Made by a program: the position numbers and the translations under genes
Notes under the pieces: model-generated
Seen by the model: the letters and a program-made list of their open reading frames with translations, nothing else
Told to the model about the DNA's origin: nothing
Database searches by the model: none
Source of the DNA: Marinobacter arenosus
GTDB taxonomy: Bacteria > Pseudomonadota > Gammaproteobacteria > Pseudomonadales > Oleiphilaceae
Assembly: GCF_019264345.1 (NCBI RefSeq)
Contig: NZ_JAHVAO010000003.1
Span: 124,001 to 188,000, forward strand
Reading direction: 5' to 3'
DNA length: 64,000 bases
In this document: one piece after another, positions 36,468-45,612 of the stretch
How the letters are laid out: each line of letters starts with the position of its first letter
Position numbering within the stretch: position 1 is the first letter of the stretch

Positions 36468-39068
36468 TCAGGCAGTCTGAGGTTCTCCGCCCTCTCGTGC
36501 GCGTCGTCGAAGCTGGCCGAAGGCGAGTATTGCCAGCAGGATCAGGGCCGGAATGAACATCAGCTCTTTCGGAGGACGTTCTTTCTGCACCTGCACCGCA
36601 TCAATGCTCCAACCGAAGCTGATACCCGCCTGCTCCGCAATGCTGCCAAAGCTTACAAAATCCACGACCATCTGCTCACCCTGCGGCGACACCTCAAGCC
36701 CCGCAGCGGCCAGTCGCTGGGCCGGTGTTTCCGCCTCGGGCAGCGGCAGCCTCAGGTATTTCGACACTTCTTCACCATCAATCGACATACCAGAGGCCTG
36801 AATGATAATGGGTTCACCGGCAGGCACCTCATCCACGTATTCAAGCACTTCGGCCCCGGGCCGGTTCTCCGTCGGCGGATAGACCATGTCCCACCAGAAA
36901 CCCGGGCGGAACAGCGTGAAGGTGATGAGCAGCAACAACACCGTTTCCCACCAGCGGGTCTTGGTAAACCAGAACCCCTGGGTTGCTGCCGAGAAAACCA
37001 GCATGGCGGTCACCGCACTGAAAATCGTCACCAGCAGGTCCACCCAGCCCGTCAGTCCGATCAGCAATAACTGGGTATTGAAGATGAACATGAACGGCAG
37101 AATGGCGGTGCGGATGTCGTAGGTGAAACCCTGGACACCCGTTCGTATCGGATCGGCTCCGGATATGGCCGCGGCGGCATACGCCGCCAGCCCGACGGGC
37201 GGCGTGTCGTCCGCCAGGATCCCGAAATAGAACACAAACAGGTGGACCGCGATCAGCGGAACCAACAGGCCGTTGGCCGCACCCAAGGTGACAATGACTG
37301 GCGCCATCAGGGTCGATACAACGATGTAGTTCGCGGTGGTCGGCAGCCCCATCCCAAGGATCAGACTTATGATGGCGGTAAAGATCAGCATCAGCAGCAG
37401 ATTACCGCCGGAGATAAACTCCACGAACTGGGTCATCACCAGGCCGATGCCGGTCAATGTCACGGTTCCAACGACAATGCCGGCGGTAGCGGTCGCCACA
37501 CCAATGCCCACCATGTTTCGGGCACCCGTCACCAGCGAGTGGGCCAGGTCAATGCCGCCCTGTTTGAGCTGATGACCATAGTGTCCCTGCTTGTGGAAGA
37601 ACGCCTTCAACGGGCCCTGGGTGATGACAATGAAAATCATGAACACCGTGGCCCAGAACGCGGACAGTTGGGGCGAGAAGCGTTCGACCGTCAGGCACCA
37701 GACCAGGACCACGACCGGCAACAGAAAGTAGAGGCCAGTCTTGACCGTGGGCCCGACTGGCGGCAACTCGTCCATGGCTTTATCCGGATCGTCTTCCTCA
37801 AGCGCAGGAAAACGGGTCGCGTAGCCAACCAGCCCAACGTAAATCAAGACCAGTAGCGGCGTGAGAACCCACACGGCTGCAGCGCCCAGCCAGTCCTTCA
37901 TCCAGCCGATGCCGTAATAAACCACCAGTGTCAGGATGCTGAGCCCCAGCAGGATTACCACCCAGTTGAGCATGCGCTGAGCGAGCGTGGGACGGTCCAG
38001 ACGCTCGATCCCCTTCATATTCAGCTTGCAGGCTTCAAGATGAACGATGTAGATGAGCGCCACATAGGAAATCATCGCAGGCAGAATCGCGTGCTTGATG
38101 ACCTCCAGGTAGGAGATACCCACATACTCCACCATCAAAAAGGCTGCCGCCCCCATGATCGGCGGCGTCAGTTGACCGTTGGTCGAGGCAGCAACCTCAA
38201 CGGCGCCGGCCTTGGTGGCCGGAAAGCCCACCCGCTTCATCAGCGGAATGGTAAACGTTCCGGTGGTAACGACATTGGCAATGGAAGAACCGGAAATGAC
38301 GCCACTCAGGCCACTGGACACAACGGCAGCTTTTGCAGGGCCGCCGCGCATGTGGCCAAGCAACGCATAGGCAACCTGAATGAAATAGTTCCCCGCACCG
38401 GCCCGTTCAAGCAGCGCGCCGAAGAGAACAAACAGGAATACGAAGCTGGTTGAAACACCCAGCGCGACACCAAACACCCCTTCGGTACCAAGCCACTGGT
38501 GCGACGCCAGCTTACTCAGGCTCGCGCCCTTGTGAGAAATAACGTCCGGCATGTAGGGACCGGCAAGGGAATAGACGATGAAGACCCCGGCGACGATGGT
38601 CAGCGGCAGGCCAAGCGAGCGCCGGGTGGCCTCAAGAAGCAGAACCAGCCCGCCCAGAGCGACAACCATGTCCTGGGTATTCGGAGCACCCGGCCGCGTT
38701 GCGAGCTGATCGTAGAAAATATAGAGATAAGACGCAGCGAAGGCCGCTGCCAGTGCAAGGACCCAGTCATAAACCGGGACATGGTTGGCATGCTTTCCGC
38801 GGATCATCGGGAACGCGGCGAACGCGAGAAACGCGGCAAAGGCCAGGTGAATCGATCGCGACTCCGTGGAATTAAAGACGCCGATCTCGAAAATGTACGG
38901 TAGCGGTGACGCTATCCATAGCTGAAAAAGAGACCAGAGCAGAGGGATGACAAACAGAATGACAGCGGCTGCGCCAGTCGTTGCTCTCCCACCGGATTCG
39001 GTCTGAAGAAACTCTTCGACTTTCTGTCGGTCGATGTCATTCCCGGCTCTCGGGTCGCTATTGCTCAT
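36468..39068 (-). CDS. TRAP transporter fused permease (4TM/12TM type, DUF3394 tail)
   Basis: This 866-residue integral membrane protein fuses the small DctQ-like and large DctM-like subunits. Visible blocks are LLERAGAGNYFIQVAYAL, SGLSGVISGSSIANVVTTG and ASTNGQLTPPIMGAAAFL (about 275-315), and GMGLPTTANYIVVSTLMAP (about 570). After the last helices a soluble DUF3394-like C-terminal region (about 710-840) precedes a final helix. It is a sodium-driven carboxylate-type importer used with a TAXI binding protein, which is encoded 85 bases upstream. The substrate is unknown; glutamate or other organic acids are typical. Confidence 0.93.
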   Translation of the reverse strand: MSNSDPRAGNDIDRQKVEEFLQTESGGRATTGAAAVILFVIPLLWSLFQLWIASPLPYIFEIGVFNSTESRSIHLAFAAFLAFAAFPMIRGKHANHVPVYDWVLALAAAFAASYLYIFYDQLATRPGAPNTQDMVVALGGLVLLLEATRRSLGLPLTIVAGVFIVYSLAGPYMPDVISHKGASLSKLASHQWLGTEGVFGVALGVSTSFVFLFVLFGALLERAGAGNYFIQVAYALLGHMRGGPAKAAVVSSGLSGVISGSSIANVVTTGTFTIPLMKRVGFPATKAGAVEVAASTNGQLTPPIMGAAAFLMVEYVGISYLEVIKHAILPAMISYVALIYIVHLEACKLNMKGIERLDRPTLAQRMLNWVVILLGLSILTLVVYYGIGWMKDWLGAAAVWVLTPLLVLIYVGLVGYATRFPALEEDDPDKAMDELPPVGPTVKTGLYFLLPVVVLVWCLTVERFSPQLSAFWATVFMIFIVITQGPLKAFFHKQGHYGHQLKQGGIDLAHSLVTGARNMVGIGVATATAGIVVGTVTLTGIGLVMTQFVEFISGGNLLLMLIFTAIISLILGMGLPTTANYIVVSTLMAPVIVTLGAANGLLVPLIAVHLFVFYFGILADDTPPVGLAAYAAAAISGADPIRTGVQGFTYDIRTAILPFMFIFNTQLLLIGLTGWVDLLVTIFSAVTAMLVFSAATQGFWFTKTRWWETVLLLLITFTLFRPGFWWDMVYPPTENRPGAEVLEYVDEVPAGEPIIIQASGMSIDGEEVSKYLRLPLPEAETPAQRLAAAGLEVSPQGEQMVVDFVSFGSIAEQAGISFGWSIDAVQVQKERPPKELMFIPALILLAILAFGQLRRRAREGGEPQTA

Positions 39069-39153
39069 AGCTGAATCCTGTCGGAGGAAAACGGGAGGGT
39101 CAGTCGTAGCCGCCGGCAGGAAGCGCCGGCGGCCAAAGTGAAGCAGCGACTGA

Positions 39154-40137
39154 TCAGTCGATCAGGCCGGCTTCCTTGTAGTACTTCGCCGCACCTGGGT
39201 GCAGGGGCGCACTCAGAGCGTCGGTTACCATTTCCTCTTTCTTCAGGTTGGAAAAGGCCGGGTGCAGACGCTTGAAGCTGTCGAAGTTCTCGAACACCGC
39301 CTTGACGACCTCGTAAACCACCTCGTCCGGAACGTCGGTGGATGACACGAAGGTTGCAGCCACACCAAAGGTGGTTACATCCTCGTCGCTACCACGGTAC
39401 ATGCCGCCCGGAATGGTGGCTTCGCGGTAATACGGGTTTTCGGAAATGAGCTTGGCGGTCGCGTCGTTTTCGACGTTGACCAGGACGCTGTCACAGGAGG
39501 TCGTTGCCTCTTTGATGGAACCGGACGGATGGCCAACGGTGTAGAAGAACGCATCGATGTTGCCATCGCAGAGCGCCTGGGACTGCTCCGCCGCCTTGAG
39601 CTCGGCCGCGAGGGAGAATTTGTCCAGGGTCCAGCCCATTTCCTCCATCAGCACTTCGGCCGTGGCACGCTGACCGGAACCTGGGTTACCCACGGAAACC
39701 CGCTTGCCTTCGAGATCTTCAAAGGTAGTGATTCCGGAACCCTTGCTGGCAACCACGGTGAACGGCTCCGGGTGCAGGGAGAAGACCGCACGCAGGTCCT
39801 TGTTGGCGCCATCGTCCTTGAACTGGCTGGTGCCATTGTAGGCGTGGTACTGCCAGTCGGATTGGGCAACGGCAAGATCGAGCTCACCCTGGCGAATCGC
39901 GTTCAGGTTGTATACCGAACCACCGGTGCTCTCAACCGAACAACGGATACCGTGCTCTTTACGGTCCATGTTCACCAGACGGCAGATTGCACCACCCGCC
40001 GGGTAATAAACGCCGGTCACACCACCAGTGCCAATCGTCACAAAACGCTGCTCTTGCGCGGAAACCGAAGTTGAGGCCACACCGAAGCTGACGGCGGCTG
40101 CAGCAGCGAGCGCTGATACCTTATGTTTCAGGGTCAT
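39154..40137 (-). CDS. TAXI family TRAP transporter solute-binding protein
   Basis: From the ATG at 40137 (AAGGA before it) the 327-residue protein has a signal peptide ending near SVSAQE and the TAXI N-terminal block [20 protein letters not shown]. Other conserved pieces are [12 protein letters not shown] and [20 protein letters not shown]. It is a periplasmic receptor delivering ligand to the fused permease downstream. An in-frame ATG 15 codons earlier is rejected because it spoils the signal peptide. Its ligand cannot be read from sequence. Confidence 0.93.
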   Translation of the reverse strand: MTLKHKVSALAAAAAVSFGVASTSVSAQEQRFVTIGTGGVTGVYYPAGGAICRLVNMDRKEHGIRCSVESTGGSVYNLNAIRQGELDLAVAQSDWQYHAYNGTSQFKDDGANKDLRAVFSLHPEPFTVVASKGSGITTFEDLEGKRVSVGNPGSGQRATAEVLMEEMGWTLDKFSLAAELKAAEQSQALCDGNIDAFFYTVGHPSGSIKEATTSCDSVLVNVENDATAKLISENPYYREATIPGGMYRGSDEDVTTFGVAATFVSSTDVPDEVVYEVVKAVFENFDSFKRLHPAFSNLKKEEMVTDALSAPLHPGAAKYYKEAGLID

Positions 40138-40276
40138 GTGAGTTCTTCCTTCTTCTGATAGTTGTAATAAAAAGCCCGTCATTTCCTGAGGACAAGCTTG
40201 GGTTCGTCTTAGAACATAGACCAGTTCAGACTATAAATAAAGTACGCGTTTCCCGGCTAACCTTTTGACCAGACAA

Positions 40277-40304
40277 CAAAAAAGCCCGCAGAGCGGGCTT
40301 TTTT
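40277..40304 (-). terminator. Terminator after the RND permease gene
   Basis: AAAAAAGCCCGC and GCGGGCTTTTTT form a stem with a tight loop and T-runs on both strands, 18 bases past the RND stop. It ends the DUF1329-Ycf48-RND unit. Confidence 0.85.
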
Positions 40305-40321
40305 GCGGGTCCTTGCCGGGA

Positions 40322-42706
40322 CTACTTCGCGGCGCGGGCCTTGGCCAGCATGCGGTCCGGACGCAGCAGGAAGCGCGCCAGAGCCGGTAGCAGCCAGATG
40401 GCTCCCACCATGTTCCAGAGGAACATGAAGAACAAGAGGAAGCCCATGTCGGCCTGGAACTTGATCGGAGAGAAGATCCAGGTCACCACGCCCAGACCAA
40501 GCGTTACGCCGGTAAACATAACCGCCTTACCGGTCGAACGCAGGGTCTCGAAGTACGCATCCTGAAGCGTCTTACCTTCCAGCAAGAACTTCTCAAGCTT
40601 GCTGTAGATGTAGATACCGTAGTCCACACCGATACCGACACCCAGCGCAATTACCGGCAAGGTCGCCACCTTGATACCGATACCGGAGACCGCCATGATC
40701 GCCTCACACAGGATCGACGTCAGACCCAGCGGGATAACGATACACAGCACGGCGCGAATGGACCGGAACGTGAGCAGACACAGCAGGCTCACCACACCGT
40801 AGACCATCATCAGCATCAGGTCCTTGGCGTTGGAGATAACTTCGTTGGTGGCGGCTTCGACACCCGCATTACCCGCTGCCAGAAGGAACGTGTGGTTTTC
40901 GTTGCTGTTGTTGGACGCAAATTCCTCGACCCGCTCAACCGCCGTCTGCAGGGTCTCGGCTTTGTGATCCTCCAGGAACACCAGTACCGGTGTCAGGCTG
41001 CAATCCGTGTTGATGAGACCGGACGGTGCATTCCGGATGGATGCGTTGATGATGGTCTGGTTGCGGGAAATCTCGAACCACTTCCAGTTACCCTCGTTCA
41101 GCGCCTTGGTCACAATCTTGGAGACATCCGCCAGGGACGCAGTGGACTGAACGCCCGGTGTGTTCTGCAATTCCCACTGGAGACTATCCATGGCACGCAG
41201 CACGTCGTACTGGGTGCACTGCTCGACCGGGGTCTTCACCATGACCACGAGCACGTCGGCACTGGTGGAATAGTTATCGATGATGAAGGCATTATCCTGG
41301 TTGTAGCGCGAATCCGCGCGCAGTTCCGGCGCACCGCGATCGAGGTCGCCCACCTTCAGGTCCTGTTTGTAATAGAGACCAAGCCCCAGGCCAATGACCG
41401 CGATCAGCAGCGAAATCGGCGCCACACCCGGATGGGAGAAGTACGACAATACGCGCCACTTGCGATCCTGCTTTTCTCCGTGATTCTGAACATGACGAAC
41501 ACCGCCCTTGGAAATCCCCACGTAGGACATGATCAGCACGTGCAGAACCAGGTTGGTGACGATGACGAAGGCGACACCAATACCAGCAGCCACCGCCAGA
41601 TCGCGGATAACATCGATCTCGATGAAGAACAGGGTCAGGAAGCCGAAAGCATCGGAGATCAATGCCAACATGCCGGGGATGTAGAGGGCACGGAACGCCA
41701 GACGCGCCGCCGTAATTGCATCAAAGCCTTTGGCCGATTCCACCGCCATGGCGTTCACAATCTGAACCCCGTGACTGATACCGATCGCGAACACCAGGAA
41801 AGGCACCAGGACCGAATAGGGATCCAGACCATAGCCAAGCAGGCGCAACGCACCCAACTGCCAGAATACGGCGATAATCGAGGTGAAAACCGGAACCAGC
41901 GTGCCCGCGATGCACCGGGAATACCAGAACAGCAGCAGAGTCGTCAGCAAAATGGTGATACCAGCGAACCAGGCGATTGAGCCGATCCCCTCGATCAGGT
42001 CGCCCACTTTCTTGGCGAAGCCCACGATGTGGATGTCGATATTGGGATTCTGGGCTTCGTACTTCTGACGGATCTTCTCTTCGAGTTGACGGGAGAACTC
42101 GCCGTAATCGAGCGGCTGACCGGTCTCAGGGTTCTTCTCGTAAAGTGGCGCGTAGACGATCGTGGATTTGAAATTGTCCGCGATCAGACGCCCGACTTCG
42201 TTCGAACGCAGCGCATTCTGACGAAGCTGCTCCAGGCTTGTGTCAGAGCCATCGTAGTTGTCGGGAATAACAGTACCGCCCTGGAAGCCCTGTTCGGTCA
42301 CTTCAACCCAGCGGACGTTGGAGGTCCACATGGACTTGAGTCCGGAACGGTCCACGCCGTCCAGGTAAAAAACCTCGTCGGTAATCTGCTTCAGCGTCTC
42401 CATATACTCGGCGCTGAAGATGTCACCCTCCTTGACTTCAACCGCGATGCGGACAAAGTTACCGAGATTCTGGAGATCGTCCCGGTGATCCAGCATGTTG
42501 ATGATGTATGGATGCTGGAGCGGAATCATCCGCTCAAAGCTGGCGTCAGGCTGAATTTTCGCCGCGTTGTACCCCAGGAACAGGGTAACGAATAAAAAGC
42601 CAATCAGGATGGCCGCGCGGTTATTGAAAATCACGCGTTCCAGAAACGGCTCCGCCTTTGGCGTCGTCAGGTAATGTTCGCCCTTGTCATGCTTAGGGTT
42701 GGACAT
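40322..42706 (-). CDS. MMPL/RND family transporter permease
   Basis: The 794-residue protein has one N-terminal helix (about 30-48), a large periplasmic loop, six helices (about 235-450), a second loop and six final helices (about 635-785). This is the twin pattern of RND/MMPL lipid exporters, with sterol-sensing-like segments such as LVFAIGISHGVQIVNAMA and VIALGVGIGVDYGIYIYS. No membrane-fusion or outer-membrane partner is adjacent. It is last in a unit with a Ycf48-like and a DUF1329 protein, a grouping thought to act in envelope lipid or hydrophobic substrate handling. Substrate unknown. Confidence 0.88.
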   Translation of the reverse strand: MSNPKHDKGEHYLTTPKAEPFLERVIFNNRAAILIGFLFVTLFLGYNAAKIQPDASFERMIPLQHPYIINMLDHRDDLQNLGNFVRIAVEVKEGDIFSAEYMETLKQITDEVFYLDGVDRSGLKSMWTSNVRWVEVTEQGFQGGTVIPDNYDGSDTSLEQLRQNALRSNEVGRLIADNFKSTIVYAPLYEKNPETGQPLDYGEFSRQLEEKIRQKYEAQNPNIDIHIVGFAKKVGDLIEGIGSIAWFAGITILLTTLLLFWYSRCIAGTLVPVFTSIIAVFWQLGALRLLGYGLDPYSVLVPFLVFAIGISHGVQIVNAMAVESAKGFDAITAARLAFRALYIPGMLALISDAFGFLTLFFIEIDVIRDLAVAAGIGVAFVIVTNLVLHVLIMSYVGISKGGVRHVQNHGEKQDRKWRVLSYFSHPGVAPISLLIAVIGLGLGLYYKQDLKVGDLDRGAPELRADSRYNQDNAFIIDNYSTSADVLVVMVKTPVEQCTQYDVLRAMDSLQWELQNTPGVQSTASLADVSKIVTKALNEGNWKWFEISRNQTIINASIRNAPSGLINTDCSLTPVLVFLEDHKAETLQTAVERVEEFASNNSNENHTFLLAAGNAGVEAATNEVISNAKDLMLMMVYGVVSLLCLLTFRSIRAVLCIVIPLGLTSILCEAIMAVSGIGIKVATLPVIALGVGIGVDYGIYIYSKLEKFLLEGKTLQDAYFETLRSTGKAVMFTGVTLGLGVVTWIFSPIKFQADMGFLLFFMFLWNMVGAIWLLPALARFLLRPDRMLAKARAAK

Positions 42707-42752
42707 TCAAAAGCCCCTCTATTTTCTGTTCGGTTGTTGCCACATCAGGGCG

Positions 42753-43898
42753 TTATTGAAGGTTTTTGCCTTTGGCATCGGTCACTTTCACGCCACCTTC
42801 ACCAACCAGCAGCAGGTTGGTACCCGAAACCGGCACTACACTCATGACGCCCTGGCGGTCGTCACGCAGGTACTCACGGAAGGTATCACCACCGTTACCG
42901 CTGGTGAGAACGGCACCACTGTTGCCGACCAGCACAATTCGGGAATCCTCGGCAAAGCCGTCATTCAGTGTTGCGGTGGAACCGGTACTGACCATGGACC
43001 AGGACTTGCCAAGGTCCGTCGAGAACATCAGCGTCCCGCGAAGACCAAACGCCAGGATTTCGTTCACCCGACCGGTACCGATCACGCCAAACAGCGAGCC
43101 GGGATACGGGCCTTCACGCTGCTCCCAGGTCTGCCCCTCATCTACCGAGACGTGGATCTGACCCGCTTCGCCCACGATCACCATCGCGCCGCCACCGATT
43201 GACGAGATGGCGTTCAGGTGGAAGTTCTGGGGATTTTGAAGCTTTGGCGACCAGTCCTGCCACGTCTCGCCACCATCGTCGGTGTGGAAGAGCATGCCGT
43301 AGGCACCGATCACAAACCCTGAGTTCTTATCGGCAAACCACACATCCAGGAACGGGTTGACCGGACCAATGTCGAGGTCCGCCTGCATGTTCTCAAGCGC
43401 AAAGTAGAGGTCGTCCAGCGCCCACTCCAGATCGGATTTTTCATCCTCTGGCGCAGCTTCAACCCGCTCTTCCATGGCCGCGATGGCCTCCTCCTGGCTT
43501 TCAATTGCCAATTCAGCTGCCCGTGTTCCGGTCAACTGGAGGTTCCAGGTTTCGCCGGCATCATCCGAATGAAGCACCACACCGCTGTGACCAACCGCCC
43601 ACCCGTGTGTCTCACTACCGAAATCGACGCCAGTGAGGGTGACAGAGACCGGAACCTCTGCCTGGGTCCAGCTGTCGCCCTCATCATCTGAGTAAATGAT
43701 GTGCCCACGCTCGCCAATCGCCACGATACGATCGCCGGCACGTTCCACGTCATTCAGCAGACTTACGGGAGCCAGCTCAGTTGGTCGCGCTGGTGTTTCG
43801 ATAACGTCCGCCAGCGCAAATGCGACCGGGGACGCACAGGCCATGGAAAGCCCAAGGCACGCTGCACCCAGGGTTTTACACATAAAGCTTGTAGCCAT
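42753..43898 (-). CDS. Ycf48/Hcf136-like beta-propeller protein (exported)
   Basis: The 381-residue protein starts with a signal peptide (cleavage near residues 28-30) and then has BNR/Ycf48-type repeats with the Asp-box-like pattern SDDEGDSWTQ, SDDAGETWNL, TDDGGETWQDW, SVDEGQTWEQ and STDLGKSWSMV. They would form a seven-bladed propeller; a helical insertion (about 130-165) interrupts it. Ycf48 helps photosystem II assembly in plants, but this lineage is not photosynthetic, so the role is different. It is 46 bases upstream of the RND gene and likely works with it in the periplasm. Confidence 0.88.
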   Translation of the reverse strand: MATSFMCKTLGAACLGLSMACASPVAFALADVIETPARPTELAPVSLLNDVERAGDRIVAIGERGHIIYSDDEGDSWTQAEVPVSVTLTGVDFGSETHGWAVGHSGVVLHSDDAGETWNLQLTGTRAAELAIESQEEAIAAMEERVEAAPEDEKSDLEWALDDLYFALENMQADLDIGPVNPFLDVWFADKNSGFVIGAYGMLFHTDDGGETWQDWSPKLQNPQNFHLNAISSIGGGAMVIVGEAGQIHVSVDEGQTWEQREGPYPGSLFGVIGTGRVNEILAFGLRGTLMFSTDLGKSWSMVSTGSTATLNDGFAEDSRIVLVGNSGAVLTSGNGGDTFREYLRDDRQGVMSVVPVSGTNLLLVGEGGVKVTDAKGKNLQ

Positions 43899-43964
43899 TC
43901 GGATTGCCTATAGGTTGTTTTTACGTGTGTCTCTGACCGGGTCATCCCGGCTCTAACTGCAAAG

Positions 43965-43992
43965 ATACCGGCAACCTTTCGGATGCCGGTAT
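43965..43992 (-). promoter_or_regulatory. Intercistronic hairpin between DUF1329 and Ycf48-like genes
   Basis: ATACCGGCA and TGCCGGTAT form a perfect nine-base stem with a ten-base loop. The following bases on the minus strand have only three T residues, so it is at most a weak terminator, or a stem protecting the mRNA. Confidence 0.4.
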
Positions 43993-44042
43993 ATCTAGCG
44001 CCTACTCCTTAGGGGCGCGGGAAACTCCTGATGATCTGAACC

Positions 44043-45431
44043 TTAGCGGACGCTCCGGCGGCGCAGGGAAGCCGGAGAGAAATACCGCTTGTTCGGGACG
44101 TCATCGGTGAAGACCCGGGTGTTCGGTTCTTCCGTGTCCAGTCCCTGAACGTGATAGCGTCGGGCCTGGAGATCGTGGAATGCCTCAAGGGTAGTCCATA
44201 CACCCGGCAATTCGTAATAGTTCTTGAGTACACCCATGCTGACACGCCACAACTCGCCGCGACCGTCGTACTGGTCCAGCAGGGCGGTATTCCAGCTGTC
44301 CTCGTCAACGTAGAAGCGACGCTTGGCGTAGATGTGTCGCTCTCCGTCCTTCAGGGTGGCCGTCACAACGTGAACCCTGTGCAGCTCCCAACGCATCAGA
44401 TCAGGGTTGAGATGCGCCATGCCGAGAATTTCGGAGTACGGAAGCCCCTTCTGAGCAATCTCGTAGTTGTTGTACGGGATGTAAATTTCCCGTTTACCCT
44501 CGTAGGTCCAGTTGTAGCGGTCCATGGCACCGTTGAAGATATCGGTGTCATCCGCGGTACGAAGGTTATCGGCTGCCGCGATCGGGGAATCGTAACCCAG
44601 GTTCGGTGCCCGGCGAACCCGACGCTGCCCAGCGTTGTAGCCCCAGCCGTTACGCGGGTTGATGATCTGGTTCATAGTCTCGTGTACAAGAATCGCACCA
44701 CCGGCCAGGCGGGGCGGAGACTGGGTAAACGAGAGGTAGTAGAAGATCACGTTTTCGAGGGTATTTTCGCCGCCCTCAGGATTGTAGAAGTTGAAGAAAG
44801 CTTCCTGCTGGGACGTCACCAACGTGTAATCGCCGTTCTGCTGAACCGCCACTTCACTGGCACGTCGGGTCAGTGAGACACCACGCCAGCGGGTCAGATG
44901 GTTCCAGATGACCTGCCACGCTTTTTGCTCATCATTGCCGCTCAGAATCGGGAACGGATAGCCACCGAAGGCGCCATCAATACCGGCGCTTTCACCAACG
45001 ATTTCGGCACTGGTGGCATTCTCACGGGTATTGGCTTCAACCCAGTCCGGCACGGAATGGGTCCTGCGGGTCTTGTAGACCGGAATCCGGAACGTGGTCG
45101 GATAGGTTTCCAGCATCGCCTTCAGACCATCCGTGAGGTGCTCGGAATACTGGTCAGCATTGCTGGCATTGATGGTGAACAGCACCTCATCGTCCGGGAA
45201 CGGATTGGGGTGGTGCTGGCCGCTCCCCTCGTAGCTTGCCGGTGGCTTGGTGATGCCGCCATCCCAGGCGGGAATGGTTCCAGCCTCGTTCCCCGCCTTG
45301 GGAGAACCGAAAGGCGTCAGATCTTTGCCGAGGCGCGCAGCCTCACTTGAGGAAACCGCGGCGTACGTTGGCGCTGCGGCGACAGAGAGGGCCATAAGGC
45401 CGCCGAGAATAGCGTTCTTATTGTATCTCAT
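44043..45431 (-). CDS. DUF1329 domain protein (exported)
   Basis: The 462-residue protein has a clear signal peptide (GGLMALSVAAAPTYA) and the DUF1329 body: LGKDLTPFGSPKAGNEAGTI, IINPRNGWGYNAGQRRVRRA and DEDSWNTALLDQYDGRGELW. DUF1329 proteins resemble lipoprotein carrier folds (LolB/LolA type) and are usually encoded with a DUF1302 outer-membrane protein and an RND/MMPL permease, suggesting transport of a hydrophobic compound. Here the RND and Ycf48-like partners are present but no DUF1302 gene is adjacent. Confidence 0.88.
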   Translation of the reverse strand: MRYNKNAILGGLMALSVAAAPTYAAVSSSEAARLGKDLTPFGSPKAGNEAGTIPAWDGGITKPPASYEGSGQHHPNPFPDDEVLFTINASNADQYSEHLTDGLKAMLETYPTTFRIPVYKTRRTHSVPDWVEANTRENATSAEIVGESAGIDGAFGGYPFPILSGNDEQKAWQVIWNHLTRWRGVSLTRRASEVAVQQNGDYTLVTSQQEAFFNFYNPEGGENTLENVIFYYLSFTQSPPRLAGGAILVHETMNQIINPRNGWGYNAGQRRVRRAPNLGYDSPIAAADNLRTADDTDIFNGAMDRYNWTYEGKREIYIPYNNYEIAQKGLPYSEILGMAHLNPDLMRWELHRVHVVTATLKDGERHIYAKRRFYVDEDSWNTALLDQYDGRGELWRVSMGVLKNYYELPGVWTTLEAFHDLQARRYHVQGLDTEEPNTRVFTDDVPNKRYFSPASLRRRSVR

Positions 45432-45612
45432 TATGTAACCTTAATCCGTCTGGAAGCCTCTTGAGGGCTTTTTATTATCGTCTGCCGGGAGACGCGCAGA
45501 CTTTCACACAGATTAGCCGATCGGCCATTATTGTCTATCGACCGAAAGTGCGATTTTGTATCCGGCTGTGACCACAACTTACAATCCCAGCCGGACGCTC
45601 GCAGCCTCCCCG

